A stretch of DNA of 64,000 nt from an uncultured Lachnospiraceae bacterium. GTDB lineage: Bacteria > Bacillota > Clostridia > Lachnospirales > Lachnospiraceae. Positions within the stretch are counted from its first letter, which is position 1; each line of letters begins with the position of its first letter. Where the stretch lies: NCBI GenBank assembly GCA_910577735.1, contig CAJTOO010000004.1:1-64000 (forward strand), read 5' to 3'. The position numbers and the translations under genes are program-made. Below are positions 34,951-43,384 of this stretch, in pieces. The notes beneath the pieces are model-generated. The model had not been told where the DNA came from, ran no database searches, and was given only the letters and a program-made list of their open reading frames with translations.

Positions 34951-35283
34951 ATGGCTATTACAGTGAACATCTACTATAAAGGAGTAAAGGGAAATGCAAA
35001 AAAATTTGCAGAGGAAATGATTTCAAGCGGGGTGGTTGATGATATTCGTGCAGAAGATGGAAATATCAGGTATGAGTATTTCTTCCCCTTGGCAGATGAA
35101 GAAACAGTTCTTTTGATTGATAGTTGGAAAGACCAGCGTTCAATAGATATTCACCATGTTTCACCTATGATGAGAAAAATTGCTGAACTCCGTGAGAAAT
35201 ATGATCTGCATATGAAGGTAGAGCGTTATATATCCGATGAGGGCGGAATTCCCGTAGCGGATAAAGCGTTTATAAAGGAGTAG
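34951..35283 (+). CDS. ABM-superfamily (quinol monooxygenase-like) protein
   Basis: A 110-residue ferredoxin-like alpha+beta protein, probably of the antibiotic-biosynthesis-monooxygenase fold. The pattern is a first strand V-N-I-Y-Y-K-G, a helix A-K-K-F-A-E-E-M, then R-Y-E-Y-F-F-P and V-L-L-I-D-S-W-K-D with D-I-H-H-V-S-P-M. The W-K-D and H-H-x-S-P features are common in YgiN-like proteins. The substrate is unknown. GGAGG at 34938 fixes the start; the frame is open from 34852. It lies in the accessory patch. Confidence 0.75.
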   Translation: MAITVNIYYKGVKGNAKKFAEEMISSGVVDDIRAEDGNIRYEYFFPLADEETVLLIDSWKDQRSIDIHHVSPMMRKIAELREKYDLHMKVERYISDEGGIPVADKAFIKE

Positions 35284-35285
35284 TT

Positions 35286-35768
35286 TTATATATTGCTGGT
35301 TATCAAATACTTTTTGTGCTGCATATGTATGCCTATATGACCGATACCTAAAATAAGCGTTGCTATTAACATACCTACAACTTTGCCATATATTCCCAAT
35401 AGGAAAAAAGCAATAACCGGTAGCGTTGCCCCGGCAAGGGGTATACCTAAAAAGTTACTGTAAAAGTCTGATAACTTGCGTGCACTCCTAAAATAACGTA
35501 CCCACCATGCTTCATACAGTATCATTAAAATAAAAGCTGCAATCAGCCATAAAGACCAAAGCGTCCATTCATGTATATTAAAATCGGAAAATACCAACGA
35601 ACAACAACACGTCAATACTTCTCCCAATCTTTCAAAGAATAGTAAGATTTTGTTTTCTTTTTCAGATGTATATCCTTGTGGTTTTCTTTTTGACCATATG
35701 ATATTGGGAATCAATAACATCAATAAAAAGAGTAATCCGATATAAGAAAACCCCCAATGTCCAAACAT
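35286..35768 (-). CDS. Multi-spanning membrane protein of unknown function
   Basis: A 160-residue protein with four or five membrane helices (about 5-24, 48-62, 68-86, 108-125, 130-148). The loop W-W-V-R-Y-F-R-S-A-R-K-L-S-D-F-Y-S-N and the start G-H-W-G-F-S-Y-I-G-L look conserved, but I cannot name the family. It starts one base after the stop of a broken upstream gene on the same strand, so it was probably translated in an operon with it. It converges with the monooxygenase-like gene, with two bases between stops. Confidence 0.65.
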   Translation of the reverse strand: MFGHWGFSYIGLLFLLMLLIPNIIWSKRKPQGYTSEKENKILLFFERLGEVLTCCCSLVFSDFNIHEWTLWSLWLIAAFILMILYEAWWVRYFRSARKLSDFYSNFLGIPLAGATLPVIAFFLLGIYGKVVGMLIATLILGIGHIGIHMQHKKYLITSNI

Positions 35769-35769
35769 A

Positions 35770-35916
35770 CTACTGTCCTCCGGCTAAAAGTTTTCTTGCT
35801 TCTTTACACCATTCCAAATACGTCGGATAGGTTTTAATTCCAAACGCTACCGTAAGCAGATAATATTTATGTGCAGTATTTTCATGCAATTAATCAATTT
35901 TTTTTTCATTTGCCAT
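35770..35916 (-). pseudogene. Small gene broken by an in-frame stop
   Basis: Reading the minus strand from ATG 35916 gives M-A-N-E-K-K-I-D, then TAA, then an intact-looking 39-residue tail L-H-E-N-T-A-H-K-Y-Y-L-L-T-V-A-F-G and L-E-W-C-K-E-A-R-K-L-L. The tail ends at a stop next to the ATG of the membrane gene. One base change would restore a 48-residue protein. AAAGGAAAT lies upstream. The run of nine A residues next to the stop may also have slipped. The family is not recognised. Confidence 0.55.
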
Positions 35917-36087
35917 TTCTATTTCCTTTTTTCAATCAGTCCATAAGTAAGACACTTCTAGGATAATTCATTCCATAATGGATAACATAACTTTCGTATG
36001 TCTTATTTTTTATAATGACATCTCTAATAAGTTTTTGATATATCAGACGGATATATTTTACAGCGTTTGATTTTATTTTGCAACTAA

Positions 36088-36131
36088 GGTGCCAATGAGA
36101 AAAGAAGATTATGAATAAATGAAAAAGCGGA
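36088..36131 (+). repeat. 44-bp imperfect direct repeat, right copy
   Basis: The partner of 34445-34488, in the same orientation, with 36 of 44 bases the same by hand alignment. It marks the right edge of the accessory patch. Confidence 0.75.
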
Positions 36132-36173
36132 AGCCCCTGAAAATGCGGCTTCCGCATTCCCAGAGGCTTCCTT
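36129..36173. repeat. Nested palindrome (terminator-like on the minus strand)
   Basis: Outer arms GGAAGCCCCTG / CAGAGGCTTCC have one mismatch; inner arms are AATGCGG / CCGCATT. On the minus strand a CTTTTTC run follows, as in a terminator, although no minus-strand gene lies to the right. Confidence 0.55.
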
Positions 36174-36286
36174 AGGGGAGGATAAGTATTTTACTTTCTC
36201 TTTGGTAACCATCAAAGGAGGGGGTCCATTGACTATTAAGTAGTATGGACGGCTTTTGGGTGAATATACACAGCGGGCGAAAATAT

Positions 36287-36315
36287 TTTACTTTTTCACA
36301 GAAATGGTATATACT
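36287..36315 (+). promoter_or_regulatory. Promoter of the SEC-C gene
   Basis: TTTACT (36287-36292), 17 bases, TATACT (36310-36315). The start codon lies 69 bases downstream. Confidence 0.6.
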
Positions 36316-36383
36316 TAGGGACAAAACAGATTGTCCCTTTATGAGATGATCGTATATTATTAGGATAAAAGGTGGTAATGACG

Positions 36384-36890
36384 ATGGCATTATTGAAACA
36401 ATGGCGTGATATGGCGTATTCTGAGACAGCCAACAAAGGTGATTTACAAAGGCTCTGGGCCGATTATTTTCAGAAGGAGAAAGAGATTTATGCGCAGCTT
36501 TTAAAGACACCCGACGAGACAGTGAAGGGGACGGTCAAAGAGCTGGCAGATAAATACGAAGTGGAAGTTATGACCATGGTGGGCTTTTTGGATGGTATCA
36601 ACGACAGCCTGAAAGAAGCGAATCCTATCGAGGAGATGGAAGAAGATACCCAGGTAAATCTCGGCTTTGATAAGGAGCTCCTTTATAAGAACATGGTTGC
36701 AGCGGGCGCTGACTGGCTCTATGAGCTGGAAGAGTGGAATGATATCTTCGATGAAGACAAAAGAAAGAATCTTTACAGGGAGCAGAAGCAGTCCACCACA
36801 GTACGTAAGGAAAAGAGGGTTTACCCCAATGATCCCTGCCCCTGCGGAAGCGGCAAGAAATATAAGAAATGTTGTGGTAAAAATGCATAA
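36384..36890 (+). CDS. SEC-C metal-binding domain protein
   Basis: A 168-residue cytoplasmic protein. The C-terminal D-P-C-P-C-G-S-G-K-K-Y-K-K-C-C-G is a textbook SEC-C zinc motif, as at the end of SecA. The N-terminal 120 residues are helical and acidic (E-E-M-E-E-D), with no recognised domain. SEC-C adaptors bind ribosomes, SecB or other partners; the role here is unknown. ATG 36384 suits AAAAGGTGG best; GTG 36372 and ATG 36378 are too close to it. The last bases overlap the next gene. Confidence 0.8.
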   Translation: MALLKQWRDMAYSETANKGDLQRLWADYFQKEKEIYAQLLKTPDETVKGTVKELADKYEVEVMTMVGFLDGINDSLKEANPIEEMEEDTQVNLGFDKELLYKNMVAAGADWLYELEEWNDIFDEDKRKNLYREQKQSTTVRKEKRVYPNDPCPCGSGKKYKKCCGKNA

Positions 36891-37353
36891 TCAGGGGAAC
36901 CTCAGTCTTAGTACCTCCCGGACGAAACAGGCGGTAGAGACTTTCTATGAAGGTTATAACTGTGCGCAGTCGGTTTTTGCCACTTATGCGGACTGTTTTG
37001 GGATGGATCGGGAGACGGCCCTGCGGATGTCCAGCGCTATGGGCGCAGGCGTCGGCAGAATGAGAGAGGTCTGCGGCGCCGTATCTTCCATGGCCATGCT
37101 GGCTGGTCTGAAGGAAGGAAACAGCAATCCGCAGGATGAAGATGCCAAGGAGCGGATTTATGCACGCGTACGACAGATGAGTGAACGTTTTCGGAAGGAG
37201 AACGGAAGTATCATCTGTAAGGAACTTCTGGGAATCACGGAAGTGGAGGAGAGTGCAAAGCCGCAGCCTCGTACCAGAGAGTACTATGAATCCAGGCCCT
37301 GTCCGCATCTGATTGCGTGTGCGGCCAGGATCATTGAGGAAGAACTCTTGTGA
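36883..37353 (+). CDS. C_GCAxxG_C_C family protein (redox-cysteine protein)
   Basis: A 156-residue protein. G-Y-N-C-A-Q-S-V and C-G-A-V-S-S-M-A plus the later C-K-E-L and R-P-C-P-H-L fit the C-GCAxxG-C-C family of putative redox-active or metal-binding proteins often found beside oxidoreductases or regulators. The start is uncertain. ATG 36883 overlaps the SEC-C stop by eight bases and has little ribosome binding site of its own, so it may depend on translational coupling. Function unknown. Confidence 0.75.
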   Translation: MHNQGNLSLSTSRTKQAVETFYEGYNCAQSVFATYADCFGMDRETALRMSSAMGAGVGRMREVCGAVSSMAMLAGLKEGNSNPQDEDAKERIYARVRQMSERFRKENGSIICKELLGITEVEESAKPQPRTREYYESRPCPHLIACAARIIEEELL

Positions 37354-37445
37354 TTTAGGAAAAGGAAACATTTCAGGTTTCTGCCCGGGTACGGCAGGCT
37401 GAGCCGGCAGGGAACCGGGATAAACGGGATAAACACAAAAAACAC

Positions 37446-37474
37446 TTTACTTTTACAGAAATATGGCATAGAAT
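37446..37474 (+). promoter_or_regulatory. Promoter of the thrS T-box operon
   Basis: TTTACT (37446-37451), 17 bases, TAGAAT (37469-37474). Transcription should start near 37481, shortly before the T-box stem I. Confidence 0.6.
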
Positions 37475-37480
37475 ACGAAT

Positions 37481-37735
37481 AGCAGATATGGAATAACACG
37501 TTGACGAGAAGAGTAAGATGTGAAAAGCAGCAGAGAGAGGCACCCTGTGCTGAAAGTGCCTTTGCCGGAAACATTTGAAAACTAACTCCGAGTGGCCCCA
37601 ATCCGGCCCGTTGGCTTACGTTACAGCCTGATGAGAGGTTCTGGTAAGTCGTCAAAGGCGCACAGAGCAAACGAGGTGGAACCGCGTAATATTACGTCCT
37701 CTGCACTATCCGAATGATGGTGCAGGGGATTTTGT
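37481..37735 (+). promoter_or_regulatory. T-box riboswitch (threonine) with terminator
   Basis: The T-box core AAACGAGGTGGAACCGCG is at 37669-37686. A terminator hairpin TCCTCTGCAC / GTGCAGGGGA with a T-run lies at 37697-37733, and stem I begins near 37500. On the 3' side of stem I, AAAACTAAC offers ACT (37581-37583), a threonine codon, as specifier. Uncharged tRNA-Thr should favour the antiterminator and allow transcription into the 81-residue gene and thrS. Confidence 0.92.
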
Positions 37736-37813
37736 ATTATCCGGGACAGTTTGGCAGTGTAAACTATGTAAGGAGAATGTGGAACATTCTGCAGGCAGAA
37801 GGAGGATGACATT

Positions 37814-38059
37814 ATGGATATCACAGAATTAAAGCAACGAACTACAGAATTGATGGAAGGAAATGTGACACTCAGCAAATTAAACTTTTTCCTGCTTGGA
37901 GCGGTAATGCTGTTGGCGGGAATCTGTCTGGGACTTTTAGCAGCGCCTCTTACCCATGGGATTACCGTTGGAAGCCATAACGGCTGCAACAATGGCAATA
38001 ATAATGGTAATGACAGTGGAAATGGAAACGACCATGGAAGTAATAGCAAAAAGGAATGA
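37814..38059 (+). CDS. Small single-span membrane protein in the thrS operon
   Basis: An 81-residue protein. It has a short helical N-terminus, one membrane helix (about 27-47, F-F-L-L-G-A-V-M-L-L-A-G-I-C-L-G-L-L) and a low-complexity Asn/Gly/Asp tail (N-N-G-N-N-N-G-N-D-S-G-N-G-N-D). GGAGG precedes the ATG. It is placed between the Thr T-box and thrS, so it too should be induced by threonine starvation. I do not recognise it and do not know its job. Confidence 0.65.
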   Translation: MDITELKQRTTELMEGNVTLSKLNFFLLGAVMLLAGICLGLLAAPLTHGITVGSHNGCNNGNNNGNDSGNGNDHGSNSKKE

Positions 38060-38131
38060 ATCGTGCCGGAATTATGAAAGTTAATGAAGAAGAATGAAGG
38101 AAGTATTATCAGAGAGGAGAGGTGAATCATC

Positions 38132-40105
38132 ATGAAAATTACATTAAAAGACGGTTCCAGCAAGGAGTATGCGCAGGCAATGAGCATTTATGATATTGCG
38201 TTGGATATCTCGGAAGGGCTGGCCAGGATGGCCTGTGCCGGTGAGGTGGACGGCAAGGTGGAGGATTTGAGAACGGTCATTGATCAGGACTGTCATCTGA
38301 ATATCCTCACAGCCAATGACCCGGAAGGGTTAAAGGTTGTCAGGCATACGGCATCCCATGTGCTGGCAGAGGCAGTGAAGCGTCTGTTCCCGGAGGCAAA
38401 GGTGACCATTGGTCCGGCCATTGAGGATGGATTCTATTATGATTTTGATGCCCGGCCTTTTTCCAGGGAAGATTTGGATAAGCTGGAAGCGGAGATGAAG
38501 AAAATTATTAAGGAAGGCCATAAACTGGAACGCTTTACCCTGCCGCGCAAGGAAGCGATTCAATATATGAAGGACAAAGGGGAACCCTATAAGGTAGAAT
38601 TGATTGAAGATCTGCCTGAGGATGCAGAGATTTCCTTCTATGACCAGGGCGGATTCGTGGATTTGTGTGCAGGCCCGCATCTGATGAGTACCAAGAATAT
38701 CAAGGCTTATAAACTGATTTCTTCCTCCATGGCTTACTGGCGGGGGGATTCTGACAGAGCGCAGCTTCAGCGTATCTATGGCACAGCCTTTGCCAAAAAG
38801 GAAGAGCTGGAAGCGCATCTGGAACATCTGGAGGACATCAAGCGCCGGGATCATAATAAGCTGGGCCGGGAGATGGAGCTTTTTACCACAGTGGACGTGA
38901 TTGGCCAGGGACTGCCCCTGCTTTTGCCCAAGGGCACGAAGATGGTCATGAAGTTACAGCGCTGGATTGAGGATCTGGAAGATAAAGAGTGGGGATATGT
39001 ACGGACGAAGACACCGCTGATGGCCAAGAGCGATCTGTATAAGATTTCAGGACACTGGGATCACTATAAGGAGGGCATGTTTGTATTGGGGGATGAAGAA
39101 ACGGATAAAGAAGTCTTTGCCCTGAGACCCATGACCTGTCCATTCCAGTATTATTGTTATAAGAACACCCAGCATTCCTATCGGGATCTGCCGATTCGCT
39201 ATGGTGAGACATCTACCTTGTTCAGAAATGAGGATTCCGGCGAGATGCATGGTCTGACCAGGGTCAGACAGTTTACCATCTCAGAAGGGCATCTGGTGGT
39301 GCGTCCTGACCAGATGGTGGAAGAGTTTAAAGGATGTATCGCCCTGGCAAAACATATTATGTCAACTTTAGGACTGTTAGGTGATATTACCTGGCATTTG
39401 TCCAAATGGGATCCGGAGAATCCGGATAAATATATCGGTGAGCCGGAAGTCTGGAACGAGACGGAGGCACACATTCGCAGTATTCTGGAGGAACTGGAAC
39501 TTCCCTTTGTGGAGGATGTGGGTGAAGCAGCTTTCTATGGTCCGAAAGTAGATATCAATGCCAGGAATGTCTATGGCAAAGAAGATACCATGATTACCGT
39601 ACAGTGGGATGCTCTGCTGGCAGAGCAGTTTGATATGTACTTTATTGACGCCAATGGGGAGAAGGTTCGGCCCTATATCATTCACAGAACGTCTCTTGGC
39701 TGCTATGAGCGTACACTGGCATGGCTGATCGAGAAATACGCGGGCAAGTTCCCTACCTGGCTTTGTCCGGAACAGGTACGTGTTCTGCCGATTTCCGAAA
39801 AGTATGAGGCATATGCGGAGGAAGTGAGAAAAGAGCTGGCCGGAAATGACGTGGATGTGACGGTGGATAACCGTTCTGAGAAGATTGGCTTTAAGATTCG
39901 GGAGGCCCGTCTGCATAAGGTGCCTTATATGCTGGTGGTGGGTGCCAATGAGGCGGAGGAAAAGACCGTATCTGTCAGAAGCCGTTATGCGGGCGATGAG
40001 GGCGTGAAGCCTCTGGGTGATTTCATTGATCAGATTTGTAAGGAAATCAGGACCAAGGAAATTCGCAAAGAAGAGGTTACCCATGATGGTCAGAATGAAA
40101 AGTAA
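38132..40105 (+). CDS. thrS: Threonyl-tRNA synthetase
   Basis: A 657-residue class II synthetase. Domains in order: TGS (1-60); editing domain with H-T-A-S-H (about 73-77) and D-L-C-A-G-P-H; catalytic core with motif 2 F-R-N-E-D-S-G-E-M-H-G-L-T-R-V-R-Q and a motif 3 region; and the anticodon-binding domain from about 545. The active-site zinc ligands Cys and His are within R-P-M-T-C-P and later blocks. The charged C-terminal tail (K-E-I-R-T-K-E-I-R-K-E-E) is slightly longer than usual and overlaps the next gene. Control is by the upstream T-box. Confidence 0.97.
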   Translation: MKITLKDGSSKEYAQAMSIYDIALDISEGLARMACAGEVDGKVEDLRTVIDQDCHLNILTANDPEGLKVVRHTASHVLAEAVKRLFPEAKVTIGPAIEDGFYYDFDARPFSREDLDKLEAEMKKIIKEGHKLERFTLPRKEAIQYMKDKGEPYKVELIEDLPEDAEISFYDQGGFVDLCAGPHLMSTKNIKAYKLISSSMAYWRGDSDRAQLQRIYGTAFAKKEELEAHLEHLEDIKRRDHNKLGREMELFTTVDVIGQGLPLLLPKGTKMVMKLQRWIEDLEDKEWGYVRTKTPLMAKSDLYKISGHWDHYKEGMFVLGDEETDKEVFALRPMTCPFQYYCYKNTQHSYRDLPIRYGETSTLFRNEDSGEMHGLTRVRQFTISEGHLVVRPDQMVEEFKGCIALAKHIMSTLGLLGDITWHLSKWDPENPDKYIGEPEVWNETEAHIRSILEELELPFVEDVGEAAFYGPKVDINARNVYGKEDTMITVQWDALLAEQFDMYFIDANGEKVRPYIIHRTSLGCYERTLAWLIEKYAGKFPTWLCPEQVRVLPISEKYEAYAEEVRKELAGNDVDVTVDNRSEKIGFKIREARLHKVPYMLVVGANEAEEKTVSVRSRYAGDEGVKPLGDFIDQICKEIRTKEIRKEEVTHDGQNEK

Positions 40106-41765
40106 GATAAAAATCTCTGGTAAGGATGCCTTTGGGTGGCTCCTTATCTGTATCAGCGTGCTGATGCTTTGCAAGAGTTTAGCGTTGTGTTTCAGTAACG
40201 ATATCTGGTATGATGAATTGTTTACCGTGGGAATGATTGAACATTCCTACGGTGAATTGATTCACTTTACAGCGGCAGACGTTCATCCGCCGTTGTATTA
40301 TTGTGTGACGAAATTCTTTGTTGATTTATGTAAACTAGTATTGCCTGGGGCAGGTACCGTCATTCCCGCAAAGATTGTATCGGTACTGCCTTATTTTGTA
40401 CTGCTTCTTTATAGTGTGACATGGATACGGAAGAGATTCAGTATCTTTACGGGAGGCATGTTCCTTTTTTGTGTCATTGCCATGCCGCAGCTGCCGGCTT
40501 ATACGGTGGAGGTGCGGATGTATGGCTGGGCGCTTTTGTTTGTGACAGCGGCGTTTCTGCATGCTTATGGATGTGTGGACAGATGCAGCAGGAAACCTTA
40601 TCTTCACGGGGCAGCGCTGGTTTTATATGGTCTGGCGGCGGCTTATACGCAATATTTTGCCTGTGTGGCAGTGGTGATGGTGTATTTCTACGTATTGGCT
40701 GCCTTTTGGCGGCAGGATAAAAGAAGGATAAAAGAGTGGTGTCTGTATGTGGCGCTGTCCATTGTCGGGTATGTACCCTGGCTCTTTGCACTGGCAAGGC
40801 AGATATCGACAGTCAGGGAGAATTACTGGATTTTGCCTTTGACCTGGCGGTCTCTGGGAGGATGCGTCAAATTTTTGATGAAACCGGCTTTTACCAGTGA
40901 GCCGCTTAATGTTGTTCTTGCGGTGGTGATGTTTGCAGGATATGTGGAAGTGGTCGGGGGCAGCCTCATAAGATATAGAACAGGAAGCAAAAGAAGCAGG
41001 GAATTTGAAAACAAAAATCATGCAGAAATATTGAAAAATATAGAAAAAGTATACTATAATGATAGAGTTTTACACGGAGCTGCCGGCTTGGTTGTGCTGA
41101 TTGGCGTGGTACTGTTTGGGTTTGCAGCCTCGTTTTTGATTCGTCCGGTGTTTGTGTACCGCTATATGCTGCCGGCGATGGGATGTTTTTGGTTAAGTTT
41201 TTCCATTGGCCTGGATGATATATTATGTAAACTTAATCTGAAAGTATTATTCTTTAAAAAGGAAAACAGGGGAAAATGGTATGTATGGATACGCTGTCTG
41301 TCTGTTGTCTTTATCCTCTTTTATATCATAGTCGGTCTGCGTGATTATCGGGCCTTCCTTGGGGAAGAAGAATATAAAATACGTTTGATGAAAGAAACAG
41401 AGGCGGCCCTTTCGGAGATTGGGCCGGAGGATATCGTCATCTATAATTTTGATCAGGTACAGGCAGTGACATCTTATTATCTGGAGGATACGACGAAACG
41501 CTACCTATGGAATGGTACAGCAGAATCGCTGATTCAGGAAATTGTCGGGCCCTGTCAGACGCTGGAAGAATCAGAGACGATCAAGAGCTGGCTTGCCAAA
41601 CGTACGGAAGAGGGAGCATTGACGGATTCACAGGTCTGGTTTGTCGGCAGCTTTAACAGCCGGGAAGATATTGTTGCCGAGTGGCGCGGGGACGGCCTGA
41701 CGGTGGAGGAGAAGGGAAGTTATTTGTTAGAGCGTTACTGGTTTAATCTTTACAAAATCAGTTGA
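40083..41765 (+). CDS. GT39-like membrane glycosyltransferase
   Basis: A 560-residue protein with about ten membrane helices. The first outside loop has D-I-W-Y-D-E-L-F-T, holding the D-E of GT39/ArnT-type transferases, and D-V-H-P-P-L-Y-Y, the second conserved block. These enzymes move a sugar from a lipid carrier to a protein or glycan on the outer face of the membrane. The acceptor is unknown. The start is ATG 40083 or 40086 after AGAGG, overlapping thrS by 23 bases. The C-terminal extracellular part (about 455-560) is soluble. Two TTATGTAAAC sites lie in the gene. Confidence 0.8.
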   Translation: MMVRMKSKIKISGKDAFGWLLICISVLMLCKSLALCFSNDIWYDELFTVGMIEHSYGELIHFTAADVHPPLYYCVTKFFVDLCKLVLPGAGTVIPAKIVSVLPYFVLLLYSVTWIRKRFSIFTGGMFLFCVIAMPQLPAYTVEVRMYGWALLFVTAAFLHAYGCVDRCSRKPYLHGAALVLYGLAAAYTQYFACVAVVMVYFYVLAAFWRQDKRRIKEWCLYVALSIVGYVPWLFALARQISTVRENYWILPLTWRSLGGCVKFLMKPAFTSEPLNVVLAVVMFAGYVEVVGGSLIRYRTGSKRSREFENKNHAEILKNIEKVYYNDRVLHGAAGLVVLIGVVLFGFAASFLIRPVFVYRYMLPAMGCFWLSFSIGLDDILCKLNLKVLFFKKENRGKWYVWIRCLSVVFILFYIIVGLRDYRAFLGEEEYKIRLMKETEAALSEIGPEDIVIYNFDQVQAVTSYYLEDTTKRYLWNGTAESLIQEIVGPCQTLEESETIKSWLAKRTEEGALTDSQVWFVGSFNSREDIVAEWRGDGLTVEEKGSYLLERYWFNLYKIS

Positions 41766-41867
41766 CGGAAAAAGTGAAGTACAAAGCATAGAATCCTGTT
41801 TCGTGTCCATACTAACTTATGATAGAGAAAACGCTGCGCAGGCAGACAAACGAAACAGGAGGTTATT

Positions 41868-42182
41868 ATGGCGGAATTAAAATGTGGAGTAGAAAACTGT
41901 ACCTATAATCAGGATGATTATTGCTGTAAAGGGGACATCATGGTGGCTGGCAGTCATGCGGATACTTGCGACGGGACATGCTGTGAAAGCTTTTCCCAGA
42001 GACGCGACGATGCCTATGTCAGTTCGCTCGATCACCCCTGCCGCACAATCAGTATTGACTGTGAGGCTGTCAAGTGTGTCTATAATTCCAATTATAAATG
42101 TCACGCGGAACATGTGGATATAAGAGGCTGCGGCGCCTGCGACTGCAGGGAAACCCAGTGTGCTACCTTCCGTGAATCATAG
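41868..42182 (+). CDS. Cysteine-rich protein with two DUF1540 repeats
   Basis: A 104-residue protein with two copies of a DUF1540 module: C-G-V-E-N-C-T-Y-N-Q-D-D-Y-C-C and C-E-A-V-K-C-V-Y-N-S-N-Y-K-C, each followed by a T/H-x-C and C-x-x-F segment. The 16 cysteines suggest metal or disulfide binding. DUF1540 proteins are common in spore-formers and their role is not settled. AGGAGG precedes the ATG. Monocistronic. Confidence 0.85.
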   Translation: MAELKCGVENCTYNQDDYCCKGDIMVAGSHADTCDGTCCESFSQRRDDAYVSSLDHPCRTISIDCEAVKCVYNSNYKCHAEHVDIRGCGACDCRETQCATFRES

Positions 42183-42364
42183 TACTATACCTGCAATGAG
42201 GCGGGCAGCTGACAGGAAATGTGAGTTGCCCGCTATATGATTTGTGTGGTAGAATGGAGGAGATTGAGAAATCAAATTTCTATATGGAAGCTTTGGCAGG
42301 GCCGAAGGCGAAGTTTCTGCTGTTATTTACGGTAAGAGTATGAGAAAGGTGCAGATGGTTACAT

Positions 42365-43084
42365 ATGAATATAAGAAAAACATGCGCATGGTTCCTGTTG
42401 TCAGGACTTCTTGGCATGATGTCCGGTTGCGGAAAGGATGAGACAGTACAGACAAGTGCAGCCCCACAGGGCATGGAAGCAGAGCAGACGCAGGATGAGA
42501 AACCAGGTGAAGGGGAACAATCCCCTGAGAATACAACTGTTGCAGAAGAGAATGACTTTTCAGAAGAAATCATTGTGGAAGAACCGCTCAAAACGCAGCT
42601 CACGGAAGAACTGCTGGAAGAAAACCAATTGGATACTTCTGTGGTAGGAAATTCCCGTACTACCAAGGGATGTTCCTTTACCGTGCCGGAAGGCTTTGCA
42701 GCTTCAGAAGAGGCAGAGGGTATGTATGTGACGGACCGCTACCCCATAGATGCTTCCACGATTTATTATGCGCAGCTTGAACAGGATATGGCATTACAGC
42801 TAATGACGAAAGAGTCTTTTAAAGAGCAGACACAGGCAGACTTCCGGCAGGATTATGGAGAGGATGTGGAAGTGTCTGTGGACAGTTTTGAGCAGATCAG
42901 GATACAGGAATACCCTGCTTTTAAGATACGGTGTCATTATCAGGTAGGAGATGTTACAGTCACCCAGCTTGCGTATGTCATCAATGCGGACAAGAGCTAT
43001 GTGATCACTTACTCTCAGACGGGTGATTATGACCGGATGGAAGAGTATGAGGCAAGCGCTGAGACGATCCGGGTGGAAAATTGA
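42365..43084 (+). CDS. Lipoprotein of unknown function
   Basis: A 239-residue exported protein. The lipobox M-M-S-G-C-G puts the lipidated Cys at about residue 22. An acidic, low-complexity linker rich in E, Q and T (about 25-75) follows, then a globular domain from about 95 (S-F-T-V-P-E-G-F ... Y-V-I-T-Y-S-Q-T) reminiscent of the PsbP/DUF1795 fold. That likeness is by eye only. No operon partner is seen. Confidence 0.65.
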   Translation: MNIRKTCAWFLLSGLLGMMSGCGKDETVQTSAAPQGMEAEQTQDEKPGEGEQSPENTTVAEENDFSEEIIVEEPLKTQLTEELLEENQLDTSVVGNSRTTKGCSFTVPEGFAASEEAEGMYVTDRYPIDASTIYYAQLEQDMALQLMTKESFKEQTQADFRQDYGEDVEVSVDSFEQIRIQEYPAFKIRCHYQVGDVTVTQLAYVINADKSYVITYSQTGDYDRMEEYEASAETIRVEN

Positions 43085-43161
43085 CGTGGATATACATAAG
43101 ACCAGGGTTCTTTTGCATGTGTTAGAGGGAAAACAGGAAACGGTAAATTTTTGAAATTTGC

Positions 43162-43190
43162 TTGACACACCATTTGTTATATGGTAAAGT
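43162..43190 (+). promoter_or_regulatory. Promoter of infC-rpmI-rplT
   Basis: TTGACA (43162-43167), 17 bases, TAAAGT (43185-43190), starting a leader of nearly 190 bases. Confidence 0.8.
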
Positions 43191-43196
43191 ATCAAC

Positions 43197-43353
43197 TGTG
43201 TGAAAGCACAGAACAACCAAGAAGAGTATTTACTCTCACCTTGCAACGGATGTGTTCGCAAGCGTTCATAGCTTAAACTCCACAGTCTTTGAGGCGTATG
43301 GGAGTTGATTTCAAGCGTTTATGATTGGTGGATAGCTGTGCTGTCCACCTTTT
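43197..43353 (+). promoter_or_regulatory. L20-type leader with attenuator of the infC operon
   Basis: The leader before infC folds into several stems and ends with a terminator, GGTGGA (43327-43332) / TCCACC (43344-43349) then TTTT. In Firmicutes the matching leader is bound by ribosomal protein L20, which stops transcription when L20 is in excess. Position and attenuator fit; I did not check the L20-binding consensus. Confidence 0.7.
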
Positions 43354-43384
43354 AAATTTTTGATTTCTTATGGAGGGTAAAACT

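Larger units (their letters stand above)
35917..36286. other. Intergenic stretch with direct repeat and large hairpin
   Basis: No gene is seen. It holds the right copy of the 44-bp repeat (36088-36131) and a palindrome (36129-36173). The rest is AT-rich with no recognised motif. Confidence 0.6.

Noticed and set aside
43370..43384. ATG 43370 as start of infC
   Set aside because: It overlaps the GGAGGG binding site that serves ATT 43385.
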